This document shows, in pieces, positions 1 through 11,129 of a stretch of 64,000 nucleotides of DNA. Location: positions 310,001-374,000 of the forward strand of contig JAEHOE010000006.1 in assembly GCA_016858145.1 (NCBI GenBank). The letters run 5' to 3'. The stretch comes from Edaphochlamys debaryana (lineage: Eukaryota; Chlorophyta; Chlorophyceae; Chlamydomonadales). The first letter of the stretch is position 1, and every line of letters begins with the position of its first letter. The notes beneath the pieces were generated by a model. It ran no database searches. It was not told the DNA's origin and was given only the letters and a program-made list of their open reading frames with translations. The position numbers and the translations under genes were made by a program.

Positions 1-696
1 CGCCGGCTGAGACCGGTGCGGGGGAGGGCGGTCCGAGCGTCCATCAGGGAGGCTGGGGGCGAGCGAGCGAGTGGGAGCGAAACTAGGGGGGGGAATGAGT
101 GGCGCCTTGCGGCGCACGCCGCCGGGCCGAGTGGGCGCACGACAGCGGGGGTATGGCGTGTGCATGCATGTGAGTGGGCGAGTGCGAAGATGATGCGTGT
201 GGGCCCAGAGCGCCAGTGCGCGACACGGTCAGGTCTCCATCAGCCGTGAGGTGGCCCTGTCAGGCCCTGTCGGTGTAAGGCATTCTCAAGTGCTTTGCGC
301 TCAGAGCTTACCCAGCCCAGCCGTCTCAGCACGCAGCATTGCAGCCCTTGGCGGACACTGTCCAGGCTGGGCAGCCCAGCCACCCTGTGGCACCGGTAGG
401 TGTACCCAATCGTCTAAAAGCTCAAGGTTCACGCTGCCAGCCAGCTAGCTGCTTTCCATTGGCAGCAGGAGCAGGAGCAGTCCGAAAGAGGCTCGAAGCC
501 AGGTCGTCAAGTCCGAAAGAGGCTCGAAGCCGGGTCCTCAAAGAGACCCAACTCGCACCCCGTCGTCACCATCCCACGGTGCATCCCAGCCATAAGCATC
601 CCAAAGGCACTGCGCAAACTCCGCTCAGCTTTCTTACAGAATGCAGAAGACGACGACATGCGTCATGAATTGGTGACGCGTGCGTACGGCAATGCG
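1..696. other. Left-edge region without a recognisable gene
   Basis: I see no gene here. Short open frames lack family motifs and have no supported splice structure. The only local structure is a 31-bp direct repeat present twice in tandem (479-509 and 510-540), with a few mismatches at the unit end. The region stops at the left tip of the fold-back element. Confidence 0.5.
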
Positions 697-1388
697 CACC
701 ATCGCGATGACGTGACGGTCTTCGTCATAGGGGCCTGGGGCTGGTCAATCAGCTCCACTGAAATTTCATTCTTGCGCTTGGGGCAACGTCGCAGACTATG
801 AGGTCTAACCGAGTCGCGACTATTGCTGGTTGAAAACTTATTCCTTCCCCGTCGGTCGTGTCCTTCGGGACCTTCCGCAATATTTGACGGCCATATGGCC
901 CCCCCAATCCAATGAACGTCTTGGCGACCTGGCTACTGTGTTACCCTATGACCCCTAGCCCTGTGGGCCATGAAGTCCCTACATGATACGACGGACGTAG
1001 ACGCCGTCCCTGCTCGGACCTCGGAGGCGGCGCGGAGGAGCCCATGCCCGTGTCATGGCTGGCGCAACATGCATGCACAGCTGGGGCTCGGGGCATGCGC
1101 CGGACTTGCAGACCCAGCAGACACATCGCGTTGCAATTGAACACACGGGCGCCAGTGCCATGGAGTATGGTGGCGTATGGGGTTGGGGCAGGTGCTGGAC
1201 CGAGAGCCATGCCAGTGGGCGTGTGCGCGCTTCAGCACGGTGGAGGGAGACGAGATGGCGACCTGTGCACCCTACCCTGCTCCCATGCACACTTTGAGCG
1301 CCGTGGGAGGGGGCATGGTTGTCAGGTGTGTGACGGGCTGAGGGAGGCCAATGCGTGGAGTATAGCAAGGCCCTCCCTTTGATCGGGA
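697..1388 (+). repeat. Left arm of fold-back element
   Basis: This is the inverted copy of about 2935-3647. Its inner end, near 1370-1388, has a single copy of a motif that the right arm carries twice, GGCCCTCCCTTTG on this strand. Confidence 0.75.
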
Positions 1389-2934
1389 TAATTCCGTAGC
1401 TGTAAAAGTGTGGGGTTGTCAGGTGTGCTGAGAGAGCTGAGAGGGCTGAGGGCTCCCCCAAGCGCCATCGCCTTTGTGGTTTGCTCTCTGCCGCCCCAAC
1501 CCCGCCCCTCTGGCCCCACCTCAATGCCGCCTCCGCCGCTCAGGAGTCTCCGGTTCGCCCCCCTTCCATTCGTAGACCACTACTGTCTGCCGTACCCGCC
1601 CCGCCTCTGACGCCCCAAGCAGTGTTGCTATCTTCCGTGGCGAGGGTTTCTAAAATCCCAGATCTTTTCCGGTCGGCTGGGCCAAAGTGTTCGTTGGCGG
1701 ACAGATCTTTTTGCGCCCGTATGGGTTAAGTGTTACGTGCAGGACCCCGTTGAGGTGGGGTTCGTGGCTGTTGCGGACGCCTGTCCCGCCCAGACCCCCA
1801 TGCGCCCGTCACACCCCTGCATTTGGCGGCCAGCGCATTGTGGCACCTTGTGGCATGCAGTCTTTCACTGAACCCTCAGCAGTCCCCAAGGACGCCCGCC
1901 CCCCCAGGCTGGCCCTAGACCCAGATCTTTTGGGCGGCAAGGCGCCCAAGAGTTCTTTGGCGGAACTTTTTCGTGGAATCCAGGGAAATTGTTCCATTTG
2001 CCCAAAATTTGCTAGAAAAGTTCGGAGCAACGTAAACTTTTTCGTGAAACAAGATAGCAACACTGGCCCCAAGGCCCGCCTCAAGAGTGCCCTGTCCGCC
2101 CTCCCCTTAATAGATCGCACTCGGTCGCCCAGACCATACCCGCCCCTTCGTAGATAGCTTGCGGCAGCCCCCACCAGGCCTCTGCTGCCCCCGTCTCGCC
2201 GGCCCGGCCTCAGGCCCCGCCTCGAGAGTGCCCTGTCCGCCATCGCCTTCGTAGAGCGCTGTCTGCTGCCCCCGCCCGGCCTCAATCGCCTCAAGCCCCG
2301 CCTCGGGAGTACCGGTACCCTGTCCGCCCTCCCCTCCGTGAAGCGCTCTCAGCTGCCCCCGCCCCTGCCGACCCCGCCCTCACCTTTTCCCCTCCCTTAC
2401 CCCGCTGAAGGAGTGTAGTGCCCTGCCCGGCGCCGCACCCGTCGAAGAACCTCTGCCGTTTCAGACCCGCCCCTCGCGCCCCAAGCTTACCTCTCCCGAC
2501 CCTTGTGCCGCCCCGTTGCCACAGCCTTGAATGTCATGTGTTGCCGCAGTCCCAGCTCTGCATGGTGCTGGCGCTTCTCTCCGCCCGTGCGGCATTAGGG
2601 AGGAGGTGCTGGGAGAGGTCTGGGCCTGCCCTTGCACCGTATGATCCTTGGAGGAACGTTTTAGGGGTGGGGCGGGGCTAGTTGGGGCGAGGGACGTCAA
2701 CGGGAAGGGATTTCGCCCCCTGGTTCAGTCCCCGTCTGCCCAACCTCGCCATGCAAGCCCTTCGCGTTCAGGGCTTCAGGCGCCCTTCCGAACAGTGCGG
2801 GCCAGCAGTCACGTCACGGGCGTATATGCACCGCCAAGGCGCCAACCCCAGGCATCCTTACTGTCCCCCCACACGGCCGCACCCTCACCCGCCCGCCCGC
2901 CCGTCCCGACCAAAGGGAGGGCCTTACTGTACTC

Positions 2935-3647
2935 CGACCAAAGGGAGGGCCTTGCTATACTCCACGCATTGGCCTCCCTCAGCCCGTCACACACCCGACT
3001 CCCCTCCCACCAGGGGTGCCTCCCACGGCGCTCACAGCGTGCATGGGAGGAGGGTACCCGGAGCAGGGTAGGGTGCACAGGTCGCCATCTCGTCTCCCTC
3101 CACCGTGCTGAAGCGCGCACACGCCCACTGGCATGGCTCTCGGTCCAGCACCTGCCACAACCCCATACGCCACCATACTCCATGGCACTGGCGCCCGTGT
3201 GTTCAATTGCAACGCGATGTGTCTGCTGGGTCTGCAAGTCCGGCGCATGCCCCGAGCCCCAGCTGTGCATGCATGTTGCGCCAGCCATGACACGGGCATG
3301 GGCTCCTCCGCGCCGCCTCCGAGGTCCGAGCAGGGACGGCGTCTACGTCCGTCGTATCATGAAGGGACATACTATGCCCACAGGGCTAGGGGTCATAGGG
3401 TAACACAGTAGCCAGGTCGCCAAGACGTTCATTGGATTGGGGGGGCCATATGGCCGTCAAATATTGCGGAAGGTCCCGAAGGACACGACCGACGGGGAAG
3501 GAATAAGTTTTCAACCAGCAATAGTCGCGACTCGGTTAGACCTCATAGTCTGCGACGTTGCCCCAAGCGCAAGAATGAAATTTCAGTGGAGCTGATTGAC
3601 CAGCCCCAGGCCCCTATGACGAAGACCGTCACGTCATCGCGATGGTG
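2935..3647 (-). repeat. Right arm of fold-back element
   Basis: This is the inverted copy of 697-1388. Its inner end carries a tandem duplication of about 28 bp around 2909-2960 (core ACCAAAGGGAGGGCCTT), so the two arms differ slightly in length. Confidence 0.75.
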
Positions 3648-3980
3648 GGTCACGTGTAGCGCCAGGCGGGCTGCGCGCCTCCTTCGCATTACCTTTCACG
3701 CCCTCATTGCCCCACGTATGCTTCTACCAGAGGCGTGTATTAAGCAAAGAGCAAGGCTGGAGGCGTCACCGAGCTTCTCCGCGATGTCGCTGGCATGTCG
3801 GTATGGCATGGTCCAGCCGGCCCCGGCGAACCGTGCTCCCTGGTAACGTACATGGTTTTAAGGTGTTGAGCTCTTCGACTTTCTACCCCAGAGGTGTCAC
3901 CCGCCCGGCCAGGACTGCCGTGTCCTCCCTTGTCCTCCCTCGAGCCTCGCCATCCGCAACGTCAACGGCAAGAGACCGGA
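3648..3980. other. Spacer without a recognisable gene
   Basis: I see no supported gene or repeat between the fold-back element and the start of the decayed coiled-coil frame. Confidence 0.4.
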
Positions 3981-5554
3981 ATGGCGCAGCTCCAAAACCA
4001 GCTCCGGGACGCTCAGCGCCAGGCCCGGCGCACAGAGCGGCACGCATCGGTCGCAGAGGGCCGGGCCGACGCCAGCGTCCACTGCCTCAGCGAGCGGCTG
4101 CAGACAGCGGAGGCGCGGGCGGCGGAGGCTCGCCAGGAGGCGGAGGCGGCGCGGGAGTGCCTCGGAAACCGGCTGGCCCACGCCGTGTCACCGCTGCCTG
4201 CCAACAGTACCGGCCTGCCGGGGCCGGGCTGGGCCGGGCTGCGGAAGCTCCACCCGCAGTGCAGGCGCCACTCGGGGCCGCACACCAGCCATCACCCGCA
4301 GGCGCCGCCGCTTCGCCTGTACCGGCTGTACGGCAGCCATCGGCGGCGGAGGCTGTACAGCCCTTGGCGGCCGGGCTGCTTGAACTCGTGCCCTGGGGTC
4401 CCGAGGCCGCCGAGCTGCGGCAGATGCCCGAATGAGGGCTTGAGGGCCTGAGCAATGACGAGCGACTGCGCGTCGTCATCACCATGAGTCATGCGTTCAT
4501 GGGGCTGGTGCATGCTGAGCGGTCACGGCCGGGCGGACTGCTATCGGCTCCGGCCCAGGGGCCCGGGGCTGGGCCCCCGCTGGCCTGGCCCGGGCCCAAA
4601 ACAGCTCCAGGCCCGGCTGCGCTCCAGCCGCGCCTCCTGGAGGATGAGCTGGGGTCCGCGCCAGGTGCAGGAGAGGAGGCGGCTGCGCAGGCGCTGCTGG
4701 CGCTGCGACGGTCCGGCAAGACGCTCTTTGGGCCTGGGCCTGGACCCAGGGCCTCGACCGTCCCCGAGGTCCTTCCGGGCCCAGACTTCAGCCGCAGACC
4801 CAGCGCTGCAACCTACCCCAGCATTGGGCCTGGCATGGGCCCCGAGCCCGGGCCAAGCCACGGGCTCGGCTCCAGTCCCGGCTTTGGTCCTGGCCCCCGT
4901 CCCAACATCGGACCTGCTTACGGCATCGGGCCCCGTTTATCACCCGGCACGGTTTGCCCTGGACCTGGCACGTGGACCAAGCCCAGCGTCTTCCCCGGCC
5001 CAGACTGGAGCCGCAGCCCCGCCATCGCGCCTGGCACTGCGCCCAGCGCCCCAGGGCCCAGCCCCGTCATGCAGCTGCACCCCCGGGACCCCCGGGTCCC
5101 CCCCAGCCGTGGCGGGGAGCCGCCGGCCCCTGCACCGCCCTGCCCGACGCAGCTCAGCCCAGCGCAGCCCGGCTCGGGGCCCAGCCCGGTCGCGGCCGGG
5201 GTCATGGAGTGGTGCAAGCAGACGCTGCCTGATGGCTGGGTCGTGTGGCAAGCCGTGCCGGGGCCCTCTCGGGCGCCCCTCGACCTCAACACAAGGGCGC
5301 TAGCCCCTGGGGCCCAGCCCGGTCCCGGCCCTGGTCCTGGGCCCGGGCCCGGCGTGGGCGTTCCGCACCTCACCCTGGGGCCGCCGCCCTCAAGCTCCGT
5401 CAGACTATCGCCTCAGGAGCTTGTGTCAGGGGTGCAGGAAGGTGGGATCGAGGGTCGGCAGCCCGGAATGGGGTCTCTTCTGTCTTACCCCTCAGCTACC
5501 GGTGTGATGGGCAGCGGATACCTAAGTGTTTGTCCAAGCCCCAGGTTCCGATGA
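3981..5554 (+). pseudogene. Decayed Pro/Gly-rich reading frame with coiled-coil N-terminus
   Basis: From the ATG at 3981 the frame encodes about 65 residues rich in Ala, Glu, Arg and Gln that look like a coiled coil. Near 4190-4210 coding character moves to another frame, which runs to a TGA at 4433-4435. The same frame then continues past that TGA without a break (17 further codons to the ATG at 4484) and stays open to 5554. The downstream part is dominated by Pro-Gly, with recurring blocks such as LPGPDFSRRP and FPGPDWSRSP. One frameshift plus one in-frame stop suggests a broken gene or an old mobile-element ORF. I do not recognise the family. Introns could explain the disruptions, but I found no donor-acceptor pair that repairs both. 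A small functional ORF at 4484-5554 remains possible. Confidence 0.4.
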
Positions 5555-6112
5555 GGCTGGGGCAGTCCACCGATCCCGTTGAGGGTCGGGGACCAGACCA
5601 GTAGCTACCCTAGAATGGTGCGGGCTGGTGCAACTATTGCAGCCCGCAGGCACGGAAAGGAGCTCGTCCACCCCAGTCCAACCCATCATGCGCCGATGCG
5701 CGGCCCTGCTGCTCAACGCTCATTCGACAAGGGAACACAGCAAAGCCTCAAGATTACAATCCTCTGACTCCTCTGACCCCAGTCTGGCCCCCCTTGCCCC
5801 TTTTCGCGTAACCTCGTCCCTTGTTCCCATTCCCCCTTGCCCCTGCCTGACTGGTCACATGGGACATCAGTTAAAAGCTCGGTCCGCATTGGGTACACTG
5901 TACTCCCCGCCGTTGGACAACCGAATTGCAACCGCCAGCACCATGGCTGGCCTGCCTGGGCAACCATGCCCAGGCCGGTGGACGCTCTTAGTACCGGAGG
6001 TATGTACACGCGCCGTGCCCTGCCGTGCCGATCACATCCCTTGTCCCCCGCACGCTATGTACCGGAATATGATGTGACGCGCAACCCCACTCCATGCTGT
6101 CCCCCTCGCTCA
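5555..6112. other. 3' flank of the N-acetyltransferase gene
   Basis: No gene is supported. On the minus strand this probably includes the 3' UTR of the neighbouring acetyltransferase gene, with a TGTAA motif at 5754-5758. Confidence 0.45.
5754..5758 (-). promoter_or_regulatory. Candidate polyadenylation signal TGTAA
   Basis: TGTAA, the usual volvocine polyadenylation motif, lies on the minus strand about 355 nt downstream of the acetyltransferase stop codon. A five-base motif is weak evidence alone. Confidence 0.35.
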
Positions 6113-7735
6113 TCAGGGCCCCCCTGCCACCATGACCCCCTCCCGCGCCACCGACTCCATCTCCATCACCCCCGCCCCTGCATCCCCCTGCCCTTGCCCC
6201 TGCCCCTGTCCCGCCTGTTCCTGCTTCAGCGGCGCCAGGGGTGCGAGGCTCTTCATTTCCCATCGCATGCGATCCCGCAGGGAGGCGCTGTGCAGGGGAA
6301 GCACTCGCTCCAGGGAGCCGCCCTCGGGGGCTGGGGAATCCTGCACCGCCGCACCGCCCTCCTGCTCGTCCTGCTTGCTCGTTAGTGCCTTGCGTACGAC
6401 GATCTTGGCGTGGGTGGGGGGCACACTCGAGCCAGCCCAAAGGCCTGAGGAGGGGGAGGAGGGGGGCAGTCGTGTGAGGCTAGCAGGCGTAGGCTCACAG
6501 CACAAGACATGTTGAGCAACTGCTGCGCTGCTCCCGCATTTAGTACCCCTCTGCCAGCCTCAGCCCCACCACCCCTCCACGCCCCACCTGTTCCCACGGT
6601 CACGTGCGCCCCGTCCGGCCTGCAGATGCCGGCGACCCAGCCCGCCAGGAAGGGCGACCCGGGCTGGCTCAGCCAGTGGGCGGTGGCGGCGATGGCCTCG
6701 GGTGGGCAGGCGGCCTCGGTGAAGCGGTGCTGGAGCTGCCAGGAGCCCTGGGGGCGGGTGGGGGCCGGAGGGGGAGGGGAACAGTGGTGAGGACGTAAGG
6801 TACTCAGCAAGCAAGGCGCTATGGGCTCTACGGTATGCACCAACCCACCACGCAAGCAGCTGACCGTTCCCCTGCTCACTTGACCCAGCTTCTTCAGCCC
6901 CCTCCAGGCCGCCCCGCCCTCCCCCCGCGCCCCGCCCACCTGCGTCCACATGCTGAGCCGCCACGCGCCCTCCTCCCGCTCCGAGTCCGCTTCCAGCTTG
7001 TGCCCCCGCCCGTCCGACTGCCACTGCTCGCCGGCCCGCAGCGACAGGGGCTCAAGGGGGCGGAGCGCGTAGCCAATCTGGAGGTGGGGAGATGGGGGGG
7101 GGGAAGAGGAGCGCCAACGGGGGATCGACGCAGCGCGCAGGGCCGCAACGGACGATTATTGAGGCGACCCGTTTCCAGCCAACCCGCCTTCTTCAAGCTG
7201 CAGACCGACTCACGTCAACGAAGTAACGGCTGCCGTCAGAGGGGCAGGTGACCAGGAGGCTGCCGTGGGCGTTGGGGGGCGTCCACCTGCCGCCGTGCCA
7301 CACCTGAGGGGGGTAAGGAGACGGAGGGGGTCGCTTGGGAGCAGGGAGGGCTAGGCAAGGATCAAACAGCCTGGAGCCCTGGAAACACTCTATAGGTCTG
7401 TCCTCACTGGTCCCTTGAGTGCCTTTCCTTCCCCGTCCCACCTCTCCGGCGACGATGGCGGTCTCAAAGCCAAGCTCGCGCAGGACATGGTTCATCAGGG
7501 CGACATGCTCAAAGCATATGCCTCCCACGCCACGGGTGAGGACCTGATCAGCGATGTCAGCGACGTTCAGGTTCGGGTCGAGTGGCTTGCCGTTGAAGAG
7601 GGCCACGGAGCAGAAGGGCAGCGTCTGGGCGTGCGCAACGTGGATGCGCGTGAGTGCGTCCGGGGTGGGGGCCGAGACGTCCTCGCGGGACAGGTTGAGC
7701 ACGCGTAGGTATTGCGTGACGATATCTATGGTCAT
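6113..7735 (-). CDS. Arylamine N-acetyltransferase
   Basis: Predicted to transfer acetyl groups from acetyl-CoA to arylamines, hydrazines or related substrates through a cysteine intermediate, probably in the cytosol. Exons on the minus strand: 7442-7735, 7214-7303, 6940-7077, 6588-6747 and 6113-6444, all with GT-AG introns and consistent phase, giving 337 residues. The catalytic triad is complete: Cys74 in GVGGICFE, His111 in NAHGSLLV and Asp128 in YFVDIGY, at the family's usual spacing. The next exon holds the family-like segment PLEPLSLRAGEQWQ. Typical family members have about 275-290 residues. The extra length is a Gln/Gly-rich C-terminal tail from the last exon, which has the weakest support. 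The start is the ATG at 7735, giving MTIDIVTQYL, a plausible NAT N-terminus. The native substrate cannot be inferred. Confidence 0.88.
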
Positions 7736-8394
7736 GGCTCAGGTAGCGACGGCGAAAGAAGGTTTCTGCTCGAGTCGAAGTGTGAGTCGACCACAATTCT
7801 CGGCATGTGAGTCTGTACGCTGTTGGAAGTTTGCCTGGAGAGCTGCTTGCAGGCTGTGGTATGCAACTGAGGCAATGCGGAGGCATTGCGGAACAATGTT
7901 TAAGCGGACGTCGAGCAAGAACGGCAATGCTCGTCCCGGGCCCGTACGGCAGGAAGGGACGAGCGGCAGCTTCCTGAGCACGCGGCGAGTTGGAGCCGCG
8001 AGCGACTACGGGTTTGTAGTCGCGGGGGCTGGTCGCACAGCGTCATGGCCATCCATGGTACTCCGATGCCTAGGCGCTTGGTCGTGCTAGCCGGCTTCGA
8101 GCGCGTGACCGGCATCTCCCATCGACGAGAGGTTGAGATGTGTGACTGGCCCCTGTGGACCCGATGCATCCGCAACTTCCGACCGTAATCTCCTTTCAGC
8201 TGCTGAGTAATCCGCAGCCAGGCGCCGCCTTATCAGCCCACGCTCCACACTCACTCGCAACTGCCGCGTAGGCCCCCCCCCAGCTGGGCAGGGCTCGGGC
8301 AGGGTTGCGAATGATACCGCGCCACAGATGTTCTTGCACTTTGCTGGCCCTGCTTTCTGCGTTACATCGTCTCCCGTTTCCCCTTCCCCCCACA
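7736..8394. other. Upstream flank of the N-acetyltransferase gene
   Basis: I see no supported gene. The proximal part probably carries the acetyltransferase promoter and 5' UTR. No TATA box or other motif was clear. Confidence 0.4.
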
Positions 8395-8513
8395 GCTGGG
8401 GCGCAGGAGCTGGAGCTGGCGCACAGGCGCTGGACCGCAGGAGCTGGAACTTGAGCACAGACGCTGGACCGCAGGAGCTGGAGCTGGATCGCTGGCGCTG
8501 GACCGCAGGAGCT
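8395..8513 (+). repeat. 34-bp tandem repeat, about 3 copies
   Basis: CGCTGGACCGCAGGAGCT recurs at 8428, 8462 and 8496, a period of 34 bp, with partial GGAGCTGGAGCTGG repeats on either side. It lies just before the LINE remnant. Confidence 0.7.
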
Positions 8514-8544
8514 TTTGTGGCAGAGGCTTTGAGTGGCGGGGCAG

Positions 8545-8921
8545 GGGACGAGTCGGATCTCTTGGATCTACAAGCCACCTTCCGCAGGCTGTGGGCCCTG
8601 CGCTGGGAGAACGTGTGGAAGGAAGCTTTTTGGCGCTTGGCGTTCAACGGTTTTACTGGCTTTTCAGCACATGAAGGGGGCCACGTGCCCATTTGAGATT
8701 GCAATGCACGGAGGTGACAGGCTGCACCAAGCCTATCTTCGATGAGCTGCAAGCCAAGGGCCTGGCGCCTCGCTGGTTTAAAGGGGCGGACATCCTATTT
8801 CGCGAGGGGGGGGGGGGCTGGATGCGGCAGGGGTACCCTTAGGGGATGGGCGGTTCTTTGGCCCAGCTACGGGCGGGGTCAAGCCCCAGGCGGTTGTTGG
8901 TCGCGCTTTGCGCAGTTCTAG
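8545..8921 (+). pseudogene. Decayed LINE ORF2 fragment, left part, interrupted by the LTR array
   Basis: Translations in shifting frames give RRLWALRWENVWKEAFWRLA and later PIFDELQAKGLAPRWF. The first resembles the segment just upstream of the zinc-binding domain of non-LTR retrotransposon reverse transcriptases, where a WEN..KE.FWRL pattern is usual. At least two frameshifts and stops break it. The sequence ends abruptly where the first LTR starts. The matching downstream segment (HHFWKC and the ORF2 C-terminus) appears beyond the array at 23306, so I infer one LINE copy split by a later insertion. Confidence 0.55.
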
Positions 8922-10996
8922 TGCAGGCCGCAGATGCTTGCGTACTCAAGTGAGGTCTTTACCTGCTTGCGTGGCCGCGGTTCGGGCCCTTGCCGGCGTC
9001 TCTACCGCTTTGCGTGGGGAAGCCGGTGGGGGGAATCCCGAGCGGGTCGTGCCACACCCGGCACCGTCGCGTGCCCTTGCGCTATCAGGATCGTCGACAG
9101 CGCATGTGAGCGGCCTAGGCATTCGTCGAGCGTGTGTGTGACGCGACAGGCGAGAGGCCGAGGGTCGATAAGGTGGTGCGGTCTTCCGACCGCAAGGAAG
9201 GGATGGTCAATGAGGTGAACAAGTAGAAGACAATTGCTATCTTGTGCCCGAGCTTGCTGGCCGAGCGCCGTGAGGCGCGAGGCCTTGGCGCCAAAGTTGG
9301 GCTTTCTCTGCGCGCTCCCCCTCTATCAGCGGTAACATCTTCTATGTGGAGCATCTAAGCGGCTGGAGAAATGTGGCGATGCTCGGACTTAGGTGGAGAA
9401 AAGAAGGTCACGGCAAAGTGGAGCAGCTGGCGCGAGGAGCCCCAGCAGCGCGGCAAGCAGTGTTGTGTGTGCGCGGAGACTAGGTGGTATCTTGGCTGAC
9501 TTTAGCGACGCGGGAGGTACGGTGGGCGCAGCCGTGAACCAGAGTGACTTAATGCAGGGAAGCGGCGCCCGAGCTAGGAACCCCTGTTGTGCTTAGAGCT
9601 GGAGCTTTTGGTGTAGTTGCGAGGGTTAGGTAGGCAAAGCCCGGTTATGTAGGTGAATTGGGCGGGACCCGAAGGCGCGGAGGCGCGAGCGGGACAGCCC
9701 TCTTTCCCCAGCCAGCGTGGCCTTGTGGTGGTGTGGTTTAGGTGTAAGCGTGGTGCTCAGCGAGGGCCTTGTGTAGCCTGCGTGGCAAGCACCGGCGCTC
9801 ACCAGCGCCGGTGCGCCCAGGTAACCGACGACTGCGCCAGGGACTTCGCCCCGAAAGGCAAAGGCCCCTGCGCGTTCGGCGGGCCGTGTGGCGGGAGCCG
9901 GAAGCCCGAGCCTGCCGGCTCGGGCTGGGCCCTGCGCCACCTTCCAACAATCCCGGAGGGGCCTTTACGGGCCTTTGGAGGGCCCGGATCCCGAAAGGGC
10001 AGGCCCAGGTGTCGGAAGGCCCAGGTGGTACGACAGACCCAGGTCAGGCCCGCAGCGAGCTCGCTCTTTAAGGCCCAGACGTGGCATTTCCCAGGTTAAC
10101 ACTAGAATACTTTTACTCTTACTGCTCCCTTATTCCCGGTTCCCTTACTGCTCTCCAAAGCTCTCAGACTCTCGAACTACTCTCGGCTCTGTTAATCGGC
10201 TTGCGCCGGACTGATCACCCGTCGCTCGGAACTCTCGGTACTGTAAGGTCTCAGCTCAATTACACGCCCCAGATCCCCGGACCCACAGTACTAGGTTTGG
10301 TCGCTGATCGCTGCAGTCTCGACCGCAGCTGTATCGCCCCCCGCCGACCAGGAGCAGCTATCGTCGGCAAGCGAAGGCCCAGGAGGGCCCAAGCCTCTGC
10401 CTGTGCCAGGCCCCGTACCGTACCCAGCTGTCTCCGGGACCCCTCTCGTGAACCACACAGCCGGAACCCCATCGCAGCTAGCAGGGTTCTCTGTCAAGGG
10501 CCGCGCTCAGCGTGCCCTCTGGTCTACTAGGGAGCCGAGCGTCAGCGAGGCGACAGCAGCCGCTGTTTGATCAGCCGTTTCCGGCAGCCAGGGCTTCGTG
10601 CTTGCACAACCTCGCCCTCGGCCCTCTTTCCCCTCGCCCGCCCCCAGGACAAGAACCCCTTGCCCTGAGTGCGTGCCGCTGAGGGAGAGTCTACATCTTC
10701 CCGTCAGGCGTTTCCGCCGTCTGTACGTGGCATAAATCGCTTCCGCTTCAACCCCAAGACTCTGGTACTGCGTGGTGATCCGCTCACCGCCTTTGGTAGA
10801 TCTCTGTACTACACCAACCCGGCTTGTGGGGTGTCTCCTTACTCCCCCTTGCCCGCACGTCTAGAGGCTCTGCAACGGTCCAAGGGCGCGGCAGCTACAC
10901 CTTCGACAGTAGTAGACTACAGCAGCAAGCAGTGCGCGCGAAAATTTTGGGTGTGTAAATTTGGTCTCTACCCCGTTGGTGTGGTCGCTCCGCTTG
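8922..10996 (+). repeat. LTR 1 (5' outer)
   Basis: This 2,075-bp repeat begins TGCAGGCC and ends GTCGCTCCGCTTG. It differs from LTR 2 at 9428 (T, against C at 15527), 9712 (C, against A at 15811) and 10556 (G, against T at 16655), and from LTR 3 only at the first of these, as far as I could see. Confidence 0.75.
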
Positions 10997-11013
10997 TGGT
11001 AGCGGGACCTCGG
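10997..11013 (+). other. Candidate primer-binding site, unit 1
   Basis: TGGTAGCGGGACCTCGG starts on the first base after the LTR and would pair with a tRNA 3' end of the form GGTCCCGCTACCA. Position and the TGG start fit an LTR-element PBS. The tRNA has not been identified. Confidence 0.5.
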
Positions 11014-11129
11014 TTGCAAGCTTCACGTGCGCTTGTGAGCATCCGTCTGCAGCGGAGCTCGCCCATATATCAAGAAAAGCAATAAACCTCGGCCCCGTCT
11101 CGTCTTTACCTTCGTCACCGCCTTCACCC

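Larger units (their letters stand above)
697..3647. mobile_element. Fold-back (long terminal inverted repeat) element, non-autonomous
   Basis: The left arm (697 to about 1388) is the reverse complement of the right arm (about 2935 to 3647). The outer few hundred bases match almost perfectly and the inner part is patchier. The outermost bases are CACCATCGCGATGACG at the left and their exact complement at the right. The roughly 1.55-kb centre is C-rich and holds degenerate repeats sharing the core GTGCCCTGTCCGCC, for example near 2087 and 2217. No transposase-like frame is visible, so it would depend on another element. I could not identify a target-site duplication: the flanks read AATGCG and GGTCAC. 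It could be a fold-back or MITE-like DNA transposon, or an inverted duplication of other origin. Confidence 0.7.

Noticed and set aside
4433..4435. TGA as a selenocysteine codon
   Set aside because: There is no selenoprotein family match and no evident SECIS hairpin. A nearby frameshift makes decay the simpler reading.
10669..11085. 138-codon open frame spanning the LTR end and the leader
   Set aside because: It crosses the LTR/PBS boundary and has no family resemblance. It also recurs as a different chimera at 22868, so it is accidental.
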